Made by a program: the position numbers and the translations under genes
Notes under the pieces: model-generated
Databases searched by the model: none
Told to the model about the DNA's origin: nothing
What the model saw: the letters and a program-made list of their open reading frames with translations, nothing else
Part shown: positions 19,518-30,467 of the stretch, piece by piece
How positions within the stretch are numbered: position 1 is the first letter of the stretch
Layout of the letters: the number at the start of each line of letters is the position of its first letter
Source: Emiliania huxleyi CCMP1516
Taxonomy: Eukaryota; Haptophyta; Isochrysidales; Noelaerhabdaceae
Length of the DNA: 64,000 nucleotides
Direction of reading: 5' to 3'
Assembly: GCF_000372725.1 (NCBI RefSeq)
Contig: NW_005200333.1
Location: 796,725 to 860,724, forward strand

Positions 19518-22500
19518 ATGGTTGTCGCTCACGCCAGGGACGCCTCTCGCCTTCTTCGCGGAGCTGCGCTCGTGGGCCGCGAGGTGCTCCGGCTGGCCGA
19601 GTCGGGCCAGCTGGCACCCTTTCAGGCCGGATGGCACCCCAAGCACAGCCCGCCGTCGCCCTCAGTCACCTCACCGTCGTCGCCTGCCAGCGAGCCTCCG
19701 AGCTACAGCTGGCCGTCCACGCCGCCGCCGCGCCCCGAGCCGCCGCAGCCGCCGCCGCCGCCACCGCCGCCGCCACCGCCGCCGCCACCGCCGCCGCTGG
19801 CCCCAGCCGCCGTGAGCGCTGCCACCGAGTCGGCTCCGGCCGCCGCTCGCGCGGAGACCTCAGCGAGCAGGCCGACCGCGGCTCGTGCGACCGCCACCCC
19901 GTCGGCGGGCCTCGATCTGCCGGCGGGCGGCGCACCGCCCGCCGACGGGCAGACCTTGAGCAAGATGTCAACGCAACGGAGCATCCCTGTGCATCCCGCG
20001 ACTCGTGCCATCCACTTCGGAGGCCGCCGCCACCCGCTGCCGCTCCTTTCCCCGCAGCAGCTCGGCCCACATCGACGTGTTTCTCCGCCGCGCCTCACTC
20101 CCCACCGCTCCCGTGGCCCAGGGCTCGGGATCGGACTCGCGGCTGGGGCGGCGGCGGCCGCCGTCCGACGGGCTGTCTCGGGCGAGCAGGAAGCGCACCA
20201 GACAAGAGAGCCTCCAGTCTCAGGTCCCCCTTTCAGTGGCCACCTCTATGCTCATTCGAAGCGGCCTTGTCTCGTGGAGGGAAGAGCTAGAACCATCATT
20301 GAGGAGGGAGGGACCCCGCCCGACCCGCGGAGACTCTTGACTTTGTGAGGGCGGCCGGCACGGCTGCACCACCCCTCTCATCGTACGAGGCTGAGCGCCA
20401 CGCACAGAGAGAGGGCATCTAGATACTGAACAGCCAGCACGCGCAAGTACCGCGGCACAACAGATACCAACGAGAGGCGAGAGGCGAGAGCAAGCAAGTG
20501 ATCTCTCTGCCTCTCCCTCAGCAGGAAGCGCACCCGCTGCTCATGAACGAGGCGAACGTGGAGCGTCTGGCAGCGACGCTCTGCCGGCTGCGCGGCGCGG
20601 CGCTCAAGGTGGGGCAGATGCTCTCCTTCAACGACGCGGACGTGCTCCCTCCCGCGGTGCGCACGCTCATGGAGCGAGTGAGGAACGGCGCGGACTGGAT
20701 GCCGGCGTGGCAGCTGGAGGAGTCTCTGCGGCGGGAGCTGGGCGACCGGTGGAGAGAGCACGTCGAGGCGTTTGACGAGGAGCCGGTCGCCGCAGCCTCG
20801 ATCGGGCAGGTGCACCGCGCGACGCTGGTCGACGGGCGGAGGGTCGCAATCAAAGTGCAGTACCCGGGCGTCTCCGACTCGATCGTGTCCGACTTGTGGT
20901 CGATGCGTCAGCTCGTCACGTACACCGGCGTGGTCCCTCCGGAGCTGTGAACAGCGTCTCCTCACACCTGCAGCCGTGAACAGGTACACCGGCGTGGTCC
21001 CTCCCGGCCTCTACCTCGACCGGGTGCTCGAGGTGGCGCGCGAGGAGCTGCTGGAGGAGTGCGACTACGAGCGCGAACAAGAAAAAACCGGCGGCCAAAA
21101 GGAAAGAAACCGTGCATAGGAGTGCGACTACGAGCGCGAGGCGGCAAACACCACCCGGTTCAAGAAGCTGCTCTCCCCGTACACGGAGCTGGCCGTGCCC
21201 GCCGTCGTGCCGCAGCTCTCCTCGAAGGCGCCTGGCCCTGCAGCGCAACGCCTGTCACTGCGAGATGGGCTCTGGAACCATGGCGGATGTCCTGTTCTTC
21301 CCGCCCCCTCGTCCCGCCCCCTCCCACCATCCCCTAGCACAACAACACCCCACACCCTTCCTACCCCCCCCCCCCTCTCCTCCTGCTCGAAGCACGTGCT
21401 GACAACAGAGTGGATGGCGGGACTGCCCATCGACAAGGCGGCCGCGGAGGGCGCCATCGAGCCCGCGGAGCGCGACCGGATCGGGGAGAGGCTGCTGTGG
21501 CTGACCCTCTCGGAGCTCTTCAAGTTTCGCTTCATGCAGACGGATCCCAACTGGTCCAACTTTCTGTACGAGCCGCGCACGCGCCAGCTGTCGATGATTG
21601 ACTTTGGCGCGTGCCGCGAGTACGACGCGCCCTTCGCAGCCTCGTACCTCCGGCTTGTCCGCGCTTGCGCCGACGGCGAGCTCTGCCCGCCGCCGACAGC
21701 TGCCCCGCCAAGCTCTGCCCGCCGCCGACAGCTGCCCCGCCAGAGGAGGCGCCCGAGGGGCCGCGCTCGTCTGCTCACGCCGGCTGCGCGATGCGACTCA
21801 GGCGAGGCACAGCGCGAGGCCATCTTGCACCACTCGCGAGAGCTCGGCTTCCTCACAGGCGAGGAGGGACGCACGATGCTCGACGCGCACACGCGCGCTG
21901 CGGTCCTCGTCGGCAGGTGCACTCCTCTATCTGCCTCTATCTCCCCGTATCTCCCCGTATCTCCCCGCATCTCCTCGCATCTCCTCGCATCTCCCTGCAT
22001 CTCCCTGCATCTGCCCGTGTCTGCCCGTATCTGCCCGTATCTCGTATCTCCCGGTATCTCCGTGTATCTCCCGGTATATTCCGGTATCTCCCGGTATCTC
22101 CCGGTATTCCCGGTATCTCCCGGTATCTCCCTCTCGCGCTCCCGCAACTGCCCAAAGAGCCTCGACGGCCCCTCGGTGCCGGGGCGCGGCCCTGCAGGCC
22201 CTTTGCGGACGGCGAGCAGCCGTACGACTTTGGCAAGCAGACCATCTCGAAGCGCGTCACCGGCGATGTGCAGACGATGCTGCGCGAGCGGCTGACGCCG
22301 CCTCGCAAGGTGACACCGCACGCCCCGCGCCTCTCCGACGATACGCGTCCTCCGACTCACCGCGCGCGCCCTGTGCGGGCAGGAGATCTACTCGCTTCAC
22401 CGGAGGCTCAACGCCTGCTTCCGTGCTTGTGATGAAAGGGTCCGTTACTCTTAGTTCACCCACTTCGTGTAGGCTCAACGGCTGCTTCCAGCTCGCGTCG

Positions 22501-22611
22501 CGCGTCGGCGCGCGGATACGGGCGCGCGAGATCCTGCTCGAGATCGAGCGAGATCACGAGGCAGCGGAGCAAGCTGCCGAATTGGCTGCGGAGGAGCAGG
22601 CAACCGCTTGA
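19518..22611 (+). CDS. COQ8: COQ8/ADCK-type atypical kinase (ABC1/UbiB family)
   Basis: Ten exons give 599 residues: 19518-20022, 20122-20174, 20522-20919, 20984-21056, 21120-21227, 21393-21677, 21813-21916, 22198-22309, 22383-22405, 22473-22611. Donors are GC, GT, GT, GA, GC, GA, GT, GT, GC; every acceptor is AG and every join keeps frame. Diagnostic COQ8 features are: LGIGLAAGAAAAAVRRA before the domain, the KxGQ motif (RGAALKVGQMLSFND), the Ala-rich loop AAASIGQVH that replaces the kinase P-loop, the VAIKVQYPG lysine, the ECDYERE segment, TEWMAGLPID, MQTDPNWSNFLY and the DFG-like MIDFGACREYD. COQ8 supports ubiquinone synthesis in mitochondria (some homologues act in plastids). The N-terminus has a long Pro-rich linker. 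Three introns are flanked by exon duplications. Confidence 0.9.
20945..20983 (+). mobile_element. 39-nt introner-like insert, copy in COQ8 intron 3
   Basis: CTGTGAACAG at the start and CGTGAACAG at the end, ending exactly at the AG acceptor. Two bases differ from the copies in the ligase and carrier genes. Before it, 20920-20940 is a copy of the first 21 nt of the following exon (20984-21004), and that copy provides the GT donor. Confidence 0.85.
21935..22137. repeat. ATCTCCCCGT-type minisatellite inside COQ8 intron 7
   Basis: About twenty 10-11-nt units: ATCTCCCCGT, ATCTCCTCGC, ATCTCCCTGC, ATCTGCCCGT, ATCTCCCGGT. The same unit family fills introns in five genes of this window. Confidence 0.9.
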
Positions 22612-23082
22612 GGGCGTGCACACATCCGAGCTCGTGTGTGTTGGCTGCATGTTGCTTGCTGCGCCGCGCCGGGCCCGCCGCACAGTCTCTGGGGATGTGA
22701 AGGGAGAGCTGTATGTATATGTACCAGGCACGTATATGGGCCAATGTGCGGTACGCGTGGGCCGTGGCGTCGCGTAAGGCGTAACGTAACCATGTGACCA
22801 AGACACAAAGACGGAAAGACGGGTGCAGGAAAGAGAGACACGCCAGACATCACGCCCACAGTGGCCAAGCACTCTCCACTGTCACATAACACCTCACCGG
22901 AGAGGCGCGAGGCCGAGGGCGAGTGCGGCCAAGGGGGCCAGCAGCAAACGGCGCTCTCGATGCAGGGCCAGGGGCGAGAGGTGAGCGAGAGGAGAGCGTG
23001 GGATATTGGGGAAGTTCGCCTCTCTTGGCCGCTCTAAAGAGCTCGTGAGACGCGAGCGACGCAGCTGGGTGCAGGCCAGCTT
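22612..23082. other. Spacer between convergent genes
   Basis: It holds the 3' flanks of the COQ8-like and exchanger genes. The open frames on the minus strand are not supported. Confidence 0.6.
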
Positions 23083-24747
23083 CTAGTAGAGCACGCCATT
23101 TTCGTCAGCGTTGACCAGCGGGATAGTGAGGACGGGGTCTCCCCCCAACCTTGAGGTTAGCAGCACCCAGATAATGTAGAGGAGATGGAGCGCGATGAGG
23201 AGATAGCCCACCCAGGGCCTCAGCTTCCACGACGAGCACAGCATGACTGCAAGCAGGAGGAGGATGTACCCAAACAGGATTATGACCGAGGCGACCAAGC
23301 CCTCCGTCAGCGCCGAGCTCGCGTACGGCCCACGGATGAGGTCGCAAAGCATCCACGGGAAGCCGAGGCCCACAAAGATGTTGAAGACGTTACTGCCGAT
23401 GACGTTGCTCACCGCCATGTCGCCTTGCCCGTCGCGGGCGACAGAAATGGAAGCGAGCGCGTCGGGGACGCTCGTGCCAGCGGCGATGATGACCTGCCCC
23501 ATGACAGCTTGCGGCAGATTCATGACGCAGCCAGCTCGGCGGCAGAGCTCAAGCATCGCGAACGAGAGCCCCATGATCCAAATGACAGACATGAAGAAAG
23601 TCACCACGTACCTGCCGCGCAGCGGGCCCGTTTTAGGGGTGCGTCGAGGGTGTCCGTTCTGTTCGTGTGCATTGTGAGTTTGGAGCGGGGCGGCGGGTGG
23701 TGGCTGGGCGGGGGCGGCGGGGGGGGGGGGGGGAAGGGGGGGGTCTCACCACTTCCGCCAGCGCTCCTTGCGGCAGTCCGGGACGGTGACGAGAAAGAGG
23801 CACGCATACGGCAGGCTCACTAACCACACCACTCTGCTCAGAGCAGTTGGTCGCCCCTCCTCGTCGGCCTCGCCCTCGCCCGTGCCATCTGCAACTTTGC
23901 TGGAGCCAATCGACCCCAGCGTCCCCGTCTCACTAGCCGCACTATCAGTGTCGGTCTTGGCGTCGGAGTCTGCCTTCGCCTCGATGTCGGCCGATGGCAC
24001 CACCCGATTGGTGCTCTTTTGCCCACCCCGCCTCCGGGTCTCGAGCCACAGCACCACCCTGCTGTTTAGGTAGACGACATAGAACAGGTAGACGCAGTAC
24101 CCCAGCAGCAGAATGAGGCCCTCCCACCAGAGGACTTGGCCATCGCGTATGCACAGAAAGAGCATGACGATGGAGGCAGCGTAGAATGTGGTGTCCCGCA
24201 GGATGGGGTAGGCTGCGATTTCAAGGACCTTGCCGGCAAAAATCGCGCAGAGCCCGATGATGATCATGAGGTTAAAAATCGCAGAGCCGACAATTGTGGC
24301 AATGCCTTCGTCGCCCTTCTTCCCTGCCACCGGGCCGCCTGTGATGATCGCCACTGCGAGCTCCGGCGCCGACGAGCCTATGGCCATGAGAGTGCAGCCC
24401 GCGACATCGGGCGACAAGCTGAGGTAGTCTGCGAGAAGCTCGAGTGACTCGACAAAGTACTCATCGCATATAATTGCAATGCCAAGGAAGAGGTATAGCA
24501 CGCCCAGGAGGTGCAGGAGCACCCCGCCGCTGAGTTCCCACTGCTGCAGTCCCAGATCACCCATGCATGCCCCCAATCCACCGTCCTCCGTCGAATTCAC
24601 CTCGCTGAGTCGCCGGTGCTCTGCCGTGGCGGGCGCGACAGCGAGAAGCAACAGGGCACCGCAAGCAGCGGGTGCGAGGAGTAGGTACCCTGTCAGGCGT
24701 GAGCGCCGTCTCCTGCCGCGCTTGTCCCGGGCAGGTGTAGTCGCCAT
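23083..24747 (-). CDS. K+-dependent Na+/Ca2+ exchanger (SLC24/NCKX type)
   Basis: Two exons, 24747-23750 and 23611-23083, with a GT-AG intron (23749-23612) containing a long G/C run; 508 residues from the ATG at 24745-24747. It has a signal-anchor-like N-terminus (LTGYLLLAPAACGALLLLAV). The first alpha-repeat is AGCTLMAIGSSAPELAVAII followed by GIATIVGSAIFNLMIIIG. A Ser/Asp/Glu-rich cytoplasmic loop of about 100 residues follows, then the second alpha-repeat VIIAAGTSVPDALASISVAR with SNVIGSNVFNIFVGLG. GSxAPE and GTSVPD are the ion-coordinating signatures of the cation/Ca2+ exchanger superfamily; the hydrophobic clusters fit 10-11 membrane passes. It is expected to export Ca2+ against Na+ at the plasma membrane or an internal membrane. 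NCKX assignment over NCX rests on overall layout. Confidence 0.9.
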
Positions 24748-24878
24748 GCGCCCGACCAATGGCAACACTTCGTTTCGCCGTCGAGCTGAATGAAACGATC
24801 GCGCGGTCCGATGTTTCCACAGCGTGGGCCTCTCCCTAACGCACTTACATGCTCTTTCCCTTCCGATGATTCGAGTAC

Positions 24879-25499
24879 GTGCGCTTGCGCTATTTCTGCT
24901 TGTTGACCAACTATGGGAGCACAGGACGGTTCTTTTCTTTCGTCCTTCTTCACGTCCTCACCTGTTTCTTTCTTTCTCCGGGGGAGCAGAAAAAGGGAAT
25001 TCGCGAGCGCTCAGAAGTAAGTAATCATGACCTGGCGAGACTAGGTTACTGGGGGGCGGCTTCGTTTGAAGGCAAGGTTTTCTTTGCGCCTGCAAACCTC
25101 GAGACGCCCATCGGCATGCTGGACACGGACACAAACACGTTCAGTCGGATTCCCTTGGCTCCATCCATTAAATCCCGGTCTTCCGAAGGGATTTTGTACT
25201 TGTTCTCTGGCGCGACTGCGGTCGGGCCATGGATCTTTTTCGCGCCGGCCCGCGCTGACCACGTGGGAGTTTTGCACGCGGAGACTCTCAACTTACAACC
25301 ATTGTGCATTGACATGGCAACCCCCACCGCCACAGACGGCATCGACTGGAACAGCGTTCGGAACGACCGAGATGTCTTTTCCGGCGCGGTGACCGTCGGC
25401 GATCGCCCTTTCTTTGTGCCCTATTACGGCGACGGCGCCGAGGGCGCGAACCTGCGCTATGTTGGCGGTGGAATTGGCACGATCGGATGCATCGAGTAG
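24879..25499 (+). pseudogene. Beta-propeller-like repeat protein, 5' end missing
   Basis: The frame opens at a GTG. The informative part (about 25050-25499) holds three copies of a unit with the pattern (F/L)-x-GA-x-x-x-(G)-x-x-FF-x-P followed by an (I/V)GxLxTxTxxF strand: SFEGKVFFAPANLETPIGML, LFSGATAVGPWIFFAPARAD and VFSGAVTVGDRPFFVPYYGD. Repeats of this type build beta-propellers. No ATG begins a convincing N-terminus, and the sequence upstream is AT-richer than its neighbours, so it is a truncated copy or the last exon of a gene whose earlier exons I cannot find. Confidence 0.45.
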
Positions 25500-25689
25500 A
25501 GGATCAGTTCAGGGCCAGGGGTTTGGGATCTCGCTTTGGGTAGGAACTTCCCCCCCCCCCCCCCCTCCCCCCCCTCGTCTGCGAGAGAGGGCGGGGTCGT
25601 GCTCATCGTGTGTGTGGAAGGGGTGAGCGCGCGCTCGGTACGATAGACACAGTCTCACTCGAGTGGTTCGCCGAGGATCCGCCGCACAC

Positions 25690-25738
25690 ATATGTGCATG
25701 TGCATGGTGCATGTGCATGTGCATGTGCATGTGCATGT
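25690..25738. repeat. TGTGCA hexanucleotide repeat
   Basis: ATGTGC repeated about seven times with one interruption (ATGGTGC). Confidence 0.9.
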
Positions 25739-26262
25739 CGCGCGTTCACGTCGAGGGGAGGACGTGCACGATGCTGTGCCATAGATACAGCCTTTTCTTT
25801 CCACTGCGAGGGGGCGGCGAGGCACTTGGCTCCGTGTGCTAGCACTCGACCGCCCTCGCCGCAGGCAAGCTCATTGACGCATGTATATGAGTCAGAGGTG
25901 CTCTCACAACCTTCTCTCTGGAGTCCACACGGCGGAGTCACTGTTGTTGCGGCACATACGGATAGGAAGAGCCGCAGAGCAGCACAGCTCAAACATGGAG
26001 CGAGGTAGGCAACGGCTCGGGCAACATTTCATTTAGGTTGACTTAGTTCCTTCTCGTGCAGGAGGCTTCGGCGCTTCGCCAGGTCTTGGACACACGGATG
26101 CCGATTTAGTGTGTGGCGGGAGGGTAAGCGAGCACTCACTCACTAAGGCGGCGCCGCAGGGCCGGGGCACTGGCCACACGGCCTCGCCGACCACTGGAAG
26201 GCGGCCCACCCGACCTGATATAAAGCCGGGTATACTGCTTTTCCAGCTTTTCAGTGACGAGG

Positions 26263-26306
26263 TGTCCTAGACACTTCCTAGACACTTCCTAGACACTTCC
26301 TAGACA
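26263..26306. repeat. 13-nt tandem repeat
   Basis: CCTAGACACTT(C) repeated four times with only the last unit changed. Confidence 0.9.
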
Positions 26307-27912
26307 GCCCCTCGCAGGGCATCAAGCGGCAGGAGAGCATCGACGCGCGCGCGCTACTCATCATTCCTCCATTCCTTCCCTGAGAAAAGTAGCGATTGGC
26401 TCCTGGTGCGGCGGTGACTCTGCCACTGAAAAGCTGGTGCCGACGCTCGAGATCGGTGTCCAAGTGCGGGTGAGGATGATGTCACATGAGCGGCCGCACA
26501 CTGCTCGGTACCCCCCCTGCACTTCTAAGCTCATCCCTGCTGCTAGGGGGGGGGGTTTTTCCCCCCCCAGCAGGAGGGGGCCCCCGGGCCCAGTTCCGGT
26601 TTTTTTGCCCCCCCCCCCCCCCCCCCCCGCGCGCTCGTGTGAGCGGTACGAGTGGTACGCTCGAGGCGGTTGTGTTCACCGCGCCTTCGAGCCCAATACA
26701 CCTTCGTCGTGTCGAGTGCTGGCGTGTTACTAAAGACTTGTGGGTCTTTCTCTTTTGTACTACCACTCTAATTAGGTGTCGCAGCGCCGAGCAACACTCG
26801 GTGCCAGAGCGTCGCGCCTTCATCAGTAGTCTCATCACCGAGTGATTGCTGGCCTTTGGCGCATGACCTCGCGCGGATATCACCAACGACGAGCATGCGA
26901 CGATATTGAGCGCTATCTAATGGACTTGTACAGCCCGCTGTGCTCTCCGCTGTGCCATGGCGTATGATGGGCTGCGAGCGCCGTATCTTCCCTCCTTGTA
27001 CCTTGAAGCAGAGGCGCCGCGAGGCACGAGAGGCGTAGAAGAGAGGCTGGCGTGCCCCGCACCGGCCGGCTGGCAGTAGGAGGGCCCGCCGGTGAGACCA
27101 CTGATTTTGGTGCCGACCATAAATTCTCGCCACTGGAAGTGGAACGCATGCTACATTGCTACTTACAGCTGCGCCAGCACCCCCCACAGGCAGAGCGCTC
27201 CTGCTGGGGGGGGTCCCGACCCCCCCAGCGCCAGAGCTCTGCTGCTGGGGGGGGGGGGTCGGCCGTGAGCTTAGGTGTGCAGGGGCGCCGGTACGCGGTA
27301 CCGAGCAGAGTGTGCGGCCGCTCCACATGCTCACATCTATCATATGTTCGTCTCACATATCCTCATCACATCCACCGTGTGTGTTTGCCGCACGAAAATG
27401 CCCGGGAAAACCCAAGGTATCGTTTGGGGTTCTAATACCCCGGGGTTTTTCGGCAATTTCTGCTTGCCGCTGACCGCTGAACAACAGTAACAACAGTAAC
27501 AAACAGTAACAGCATGGGCTGGGGTGAACACTTGAACAACGTTAAGGATTTCAGCCAACACTAGCGTAGCTCAACTGTGTTAAAGGCCCAAAAAGTTAAT
27601 GTGTGTGAAACAGCTCTAAAGCCGTAAGCCGTACCCCGCCCCCCGCCACCGGGGCACCCGCGGCCAGCGGCACCGCCGCGGGCCGCACGACACAGCTGCC
27701 GCTAAAGTAACCGTCCAATTACAGCATCGCGTCGAGCACATCTGGCTAGCCATCTGACAGTAAACTTTGTCACACACGAGCTCACACGACGCACGAGATT
27801 TCCGCGGTGTCGGCCCGGCAGGCCACCCAGAGAGTACAACACGCCCAGCCCCTGCCCCGGCCGATCCAAAGCCCTGGAGGCCTGGGGCGTTATCGAGGCT
27901 TGCCACGACACC

Positions 27913-28614
27913 TTACTCGCGAAAGTGGCCGCCCCTCCTCGCGCGCGGGCCAGCTGCCTCGACGTACAGCTTGGTCGGGTCCGAAGGGTCCACATACGCC
28001 GCCCTCACCACCTCGGCCACCGCCGTCTCAGGCACCGCGACTGCGAATGCCGTCGGCACGTCTGTGGACCCGCCGGCCGCCGCACCGGCCGCACCGCTCC
28101 GCTCAGCCTCGAGGCGTGAGCGCATCTCGGCGAGCAGGCCGAAAAAGATGGGGAGGAAGGTGCCGACGCCGCCGTCTTGGAAGGAGAGGCACCAGTGAAT
28201 GTCGGCTCCGTCGCAGGCCGAGCCCGGGAGCGGAGGGCTGACGCCCGTGAGGTTGTTTGCGCCAAAGATGGGCTGGTTGAAGCTCTCTCTCTCGAGGGTC
28301 GCGAGCGGCAGGTCGAAGGCCAGCACGTTGGCCTTGGACGCGCCAAAGAGGGTACCCAGCAGCCCGCTCCCGGACGACTCCTCTGCCTGAGCCGCGCGGG
28401 GGGGGGAGGGGTCAGCGCGGGGAAAACCGCCGCCGCGGGACGGAAGATCGCGCGCCACAAAGACGATGCGCAGTGGCGAGAGGAACAGCTGGCCACCGGC
28501 CTGAAACTTGCGGCTGCCGCTGCTGGCGGTGAAGGCGAGCCCGCGACGGCTCAGCACAAACATCTCGCCGGCCATCGGCACCGGCTGGCCTCCCGAGGTG
28601 TGTGGGTTCTCCAT
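27913..28614 (-). CDS. WBP2-like GRAM-domain protein
   Basis: 233 residues from the ATG at 28612-28614. It matches the layout of WW-domain-binding protein 2: a short lead, a PH-like GRAM strand pattern (AGGQLFLSPLRIVFVARD), then a downstream block FDLPLATLERESFNQPIFGA with NNLTGVSPP, and a final strand (CLSFQDGGVGTFLPIFFGLL). The QPIFGANNLTG motif corresponds to the conserved QPVFGAN-x-(I/L)-x-G of WBP2 proteins. GRAM domains bind membranes or scaffolds; animal WBP2 is a transcription coactivator. A low-complexity Pro/Ser stretch at 70-85 may be an unspliced short intron. The Pro-Tyr motifs of animal WBP2 are not seen. Confidence 0.7.
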   Translation of the reverse strand: MENPHTSGGQPVPMAGEMFVLSRRGLAFTASSGSRKFQAGGQLFLSPLRIVFVARDLPSRGGGFPRADPSPPRAAQAEESSGSGLLGTLFGASKANVLAFDLPLATLERESFNQPIFGANNLTGVSPPLPGSACDGADIHWCLSFQDGGVGTFLPIFFGLLAEMRSRLEAERSGAAGAAAGGSTDVPTAFAVAVPETAVAEVVRAAYVDPSDPTKLYVEAAGPRARRGGHFRE

Positions 28615-29522
28615 TGGGGCGCCGAGGAGGACGAGCAGGTCGCCAGGCGTGCCGCGCGATTCTTTTTTCGTTTAAGTTCTTTCTGCTGCAGAGCGAGGCG
28701 AATATGTGCTCGCAGCCGGCCTCGCGGGTCGAGTGCACGAGGCTCAAACTGCCTGATCGTCGACGACATGCACGAGGCTCAAACTGCCTGCGCACGCCGC
28801 AAGGTGCACACGTGCACTTCCCAAGAGCGGGCGGGCGGGCCGTGGCGGCCGCGCGGCCGGGCAGACAGCGGCCGAGAGCGTGACTTCGAGCCAGCGGGCG
28901 GTGGCGACCAGATCTGTACGCCAACCAGAACCACCGCGTAGCGAGGTCAGTCCAGGGGGACTAGCCACGCGCGAGATCAGGACTAGCCGCGCGGTGTGGA
29001 GAGTTTGTGTGTGTGTTGCGGGGAAGAGGGGGGGGGGGGGTGTCCGGGGTCACACTCCATCGTCCATGTCCACGCTTCGAGTCCACGCTGTTGAGCTGGG
29101 GACCTTTTTGGGGATTCGTCTCTGCGACTGCGTGTGCGCGGTCCCGTTGGCCCCCCCCCTGAGGAAACAAGTAATGGCCCAAAGAGCTCGATGCCCAGGG
29201 TGCAGTGTGCTCAACACACGACGAGCCACGACAATCGACAATGACACATGCATGAGGATCCGAGCACCAAGAGAGCGAGCAAGACGCAAGAGGATCCGAC
29301 TCCCGGTCCACGCGGCTGCGTTCGCGGTTCGGTGACGCTTGCGTGTGTGCGACACATAAAACATAATACGCGCGCTGCGAGGCGAGGGTGCGGACTGCCC
29401 GCCGTCCGGGCGTCGACACACCAACGCAACGCGTGGCAGGAGCGCGCGCGGGCAAGTGGCCACAGCTAAGAGGGGTCGTGGGCGAGGGGCCGAGGGTCGG
29501 CTCTCCCTGCCTGCTGCCTCCT
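28615..29522. other. Spacer with a short tandem duplication
   Basis: TGCACGAGGCTCAAACTGCC occurs twice, about 35 nt apart, near 28734-28790. A G-run lies near 29030. No gene is supported. Confidence 0.5.
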
Positions 29523-30467
29523 CTACGGGAACTTTGTGAACTTGATCACCTTGAGAGTGATGTCCCAGCCGGTGGGCAGCTGCCACGTGAAGAGGCCGAG
29601 CGCGAGCACGTTGAAGGCGATGTGCGCCGTGCGGGCCGCGTCCTTGCCCTTGGACATCAGCGGCACGAGCGACGCCGCCATCGCCCAGCAGACAACCACA
29701 CCGGCGCCGGCGTAGAGGTGCGGGCCTGCGCGGTGCAAGCCGAGGGGGCGGCGCCGTGAAGAGAGCGTTATGCCTTCGTGAGGCGGTGGGTGCGCGTGGT
29801 GCGGTTTGAGCACGGGCTAGCAGACACGAGGTCAGAGCCTCGCATCTGCAGGGAGCGCGCCTGGGAAGAGCTTTTGCGCGCGCAGAAAGGTGTTGACGGG
29901 CCCCTCAATCGCAAAGGCGGTGCCCAGCCCAAGGATCACGGAGCCAACCTGGTAGTGCTTGGCGCGGAGATCGCTCGAGGCCAGCTCCTTGCGGGTCGTG
30001 GTGAGCTCGTCGATTTGGGACGTCAGCGAGGCGAGCTCAGCAGTGAGGGCGGGAGGTGCGGCCTCGGCCTCTCCGTCGGCCAGCACCTTCAGCTGCGATT
30101 CATGCTTCTTCTTCCTGTCCTTGAGCTCCGTGATCTGGTTGCCGATCTCACGAAGCTGCCTCCACTGGTAACCGGTGAACGCGGCCCAGGCGGTCGCCGC
30201 GTACATCATCGCCATGACGGCGGGGTGGGCAAGCGAGACGATGCGCCCCTCGAAGATGCCGTACTCGCCGCCCTTTGCGAGCGCGGCCTCTGGCCGTGCC
30301 GCCGCCAGCGCCGCCACCATGGCACCGCCAGCAGGCACCAGCTGGTGGTGAGCCTGCGCGGTCGGCTGCACCTGCTCCAGACCGAGCGGGTCGAACAGCG
30401 GCGCTGCGTGGGCACGAGTGGCGAGGCGCGGCTCGAGGTGAACGGCGAAGCAGGTCAGCAGCAGCAT
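29523..30467 (-). CDS. DUF4079-family plastid-type membrane protein
   Basis: Two exons, 30467-29861 and 29725-29523, with a GC-AG intron (29860-29726, 135 nt) that joins ...AQKLFPG-PHLYAGAG in frame; 269 residues from the ATG at 30465-30467. The first 60-70 residues look like a targeting presequence. Conserved blocks include GRIVSLAHPAVMAMMYAATA with GYQWRQLREI, a charged central coiled region, and then hydrophobic helices (YQVGSVILGLGTAFAIEGPV and AGAGVVVCWAMAASLVPLMS) with a conserved His (TAHIAFNVLALGLF). DUF4079 proteins occur in cyanobacteria and plastids; the two conserved His in hydrophobic helices hint at haem or chlorophyll-related binding, but the function is unknown. Confidence 0.75.

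Larger units (their letters stand above)
25500..27912. other. Long gene-poor region with simple repeats
   Basis: About 2.4 kb without a supported gene. It holds a C-run at 25551-25570, the TGTGCA array at 25690, the 13-nt tandem repeat at 26263, G/C homopolymer hairpins at 26545-26580, 26609-26628, 27207-27225 and 27245-27260, and an R1-core-like string at 27400-27460. ORFs here (up to 190 residues) start at non-ATG codons or are repeat-driven. Confidence 0.55.

Noticed and set aside
19740-19800. Poly-Pro tract as a separate extensin-like gene
   Set aside because: It lies in frame within the first exon of the COQ8-like gene as a linker.
21935-22137. CRISPR-like array
   Set aside because: Units are contiguous 10-11-mers without unique spacers, and the locus is an intron in a eukaryotic gene.
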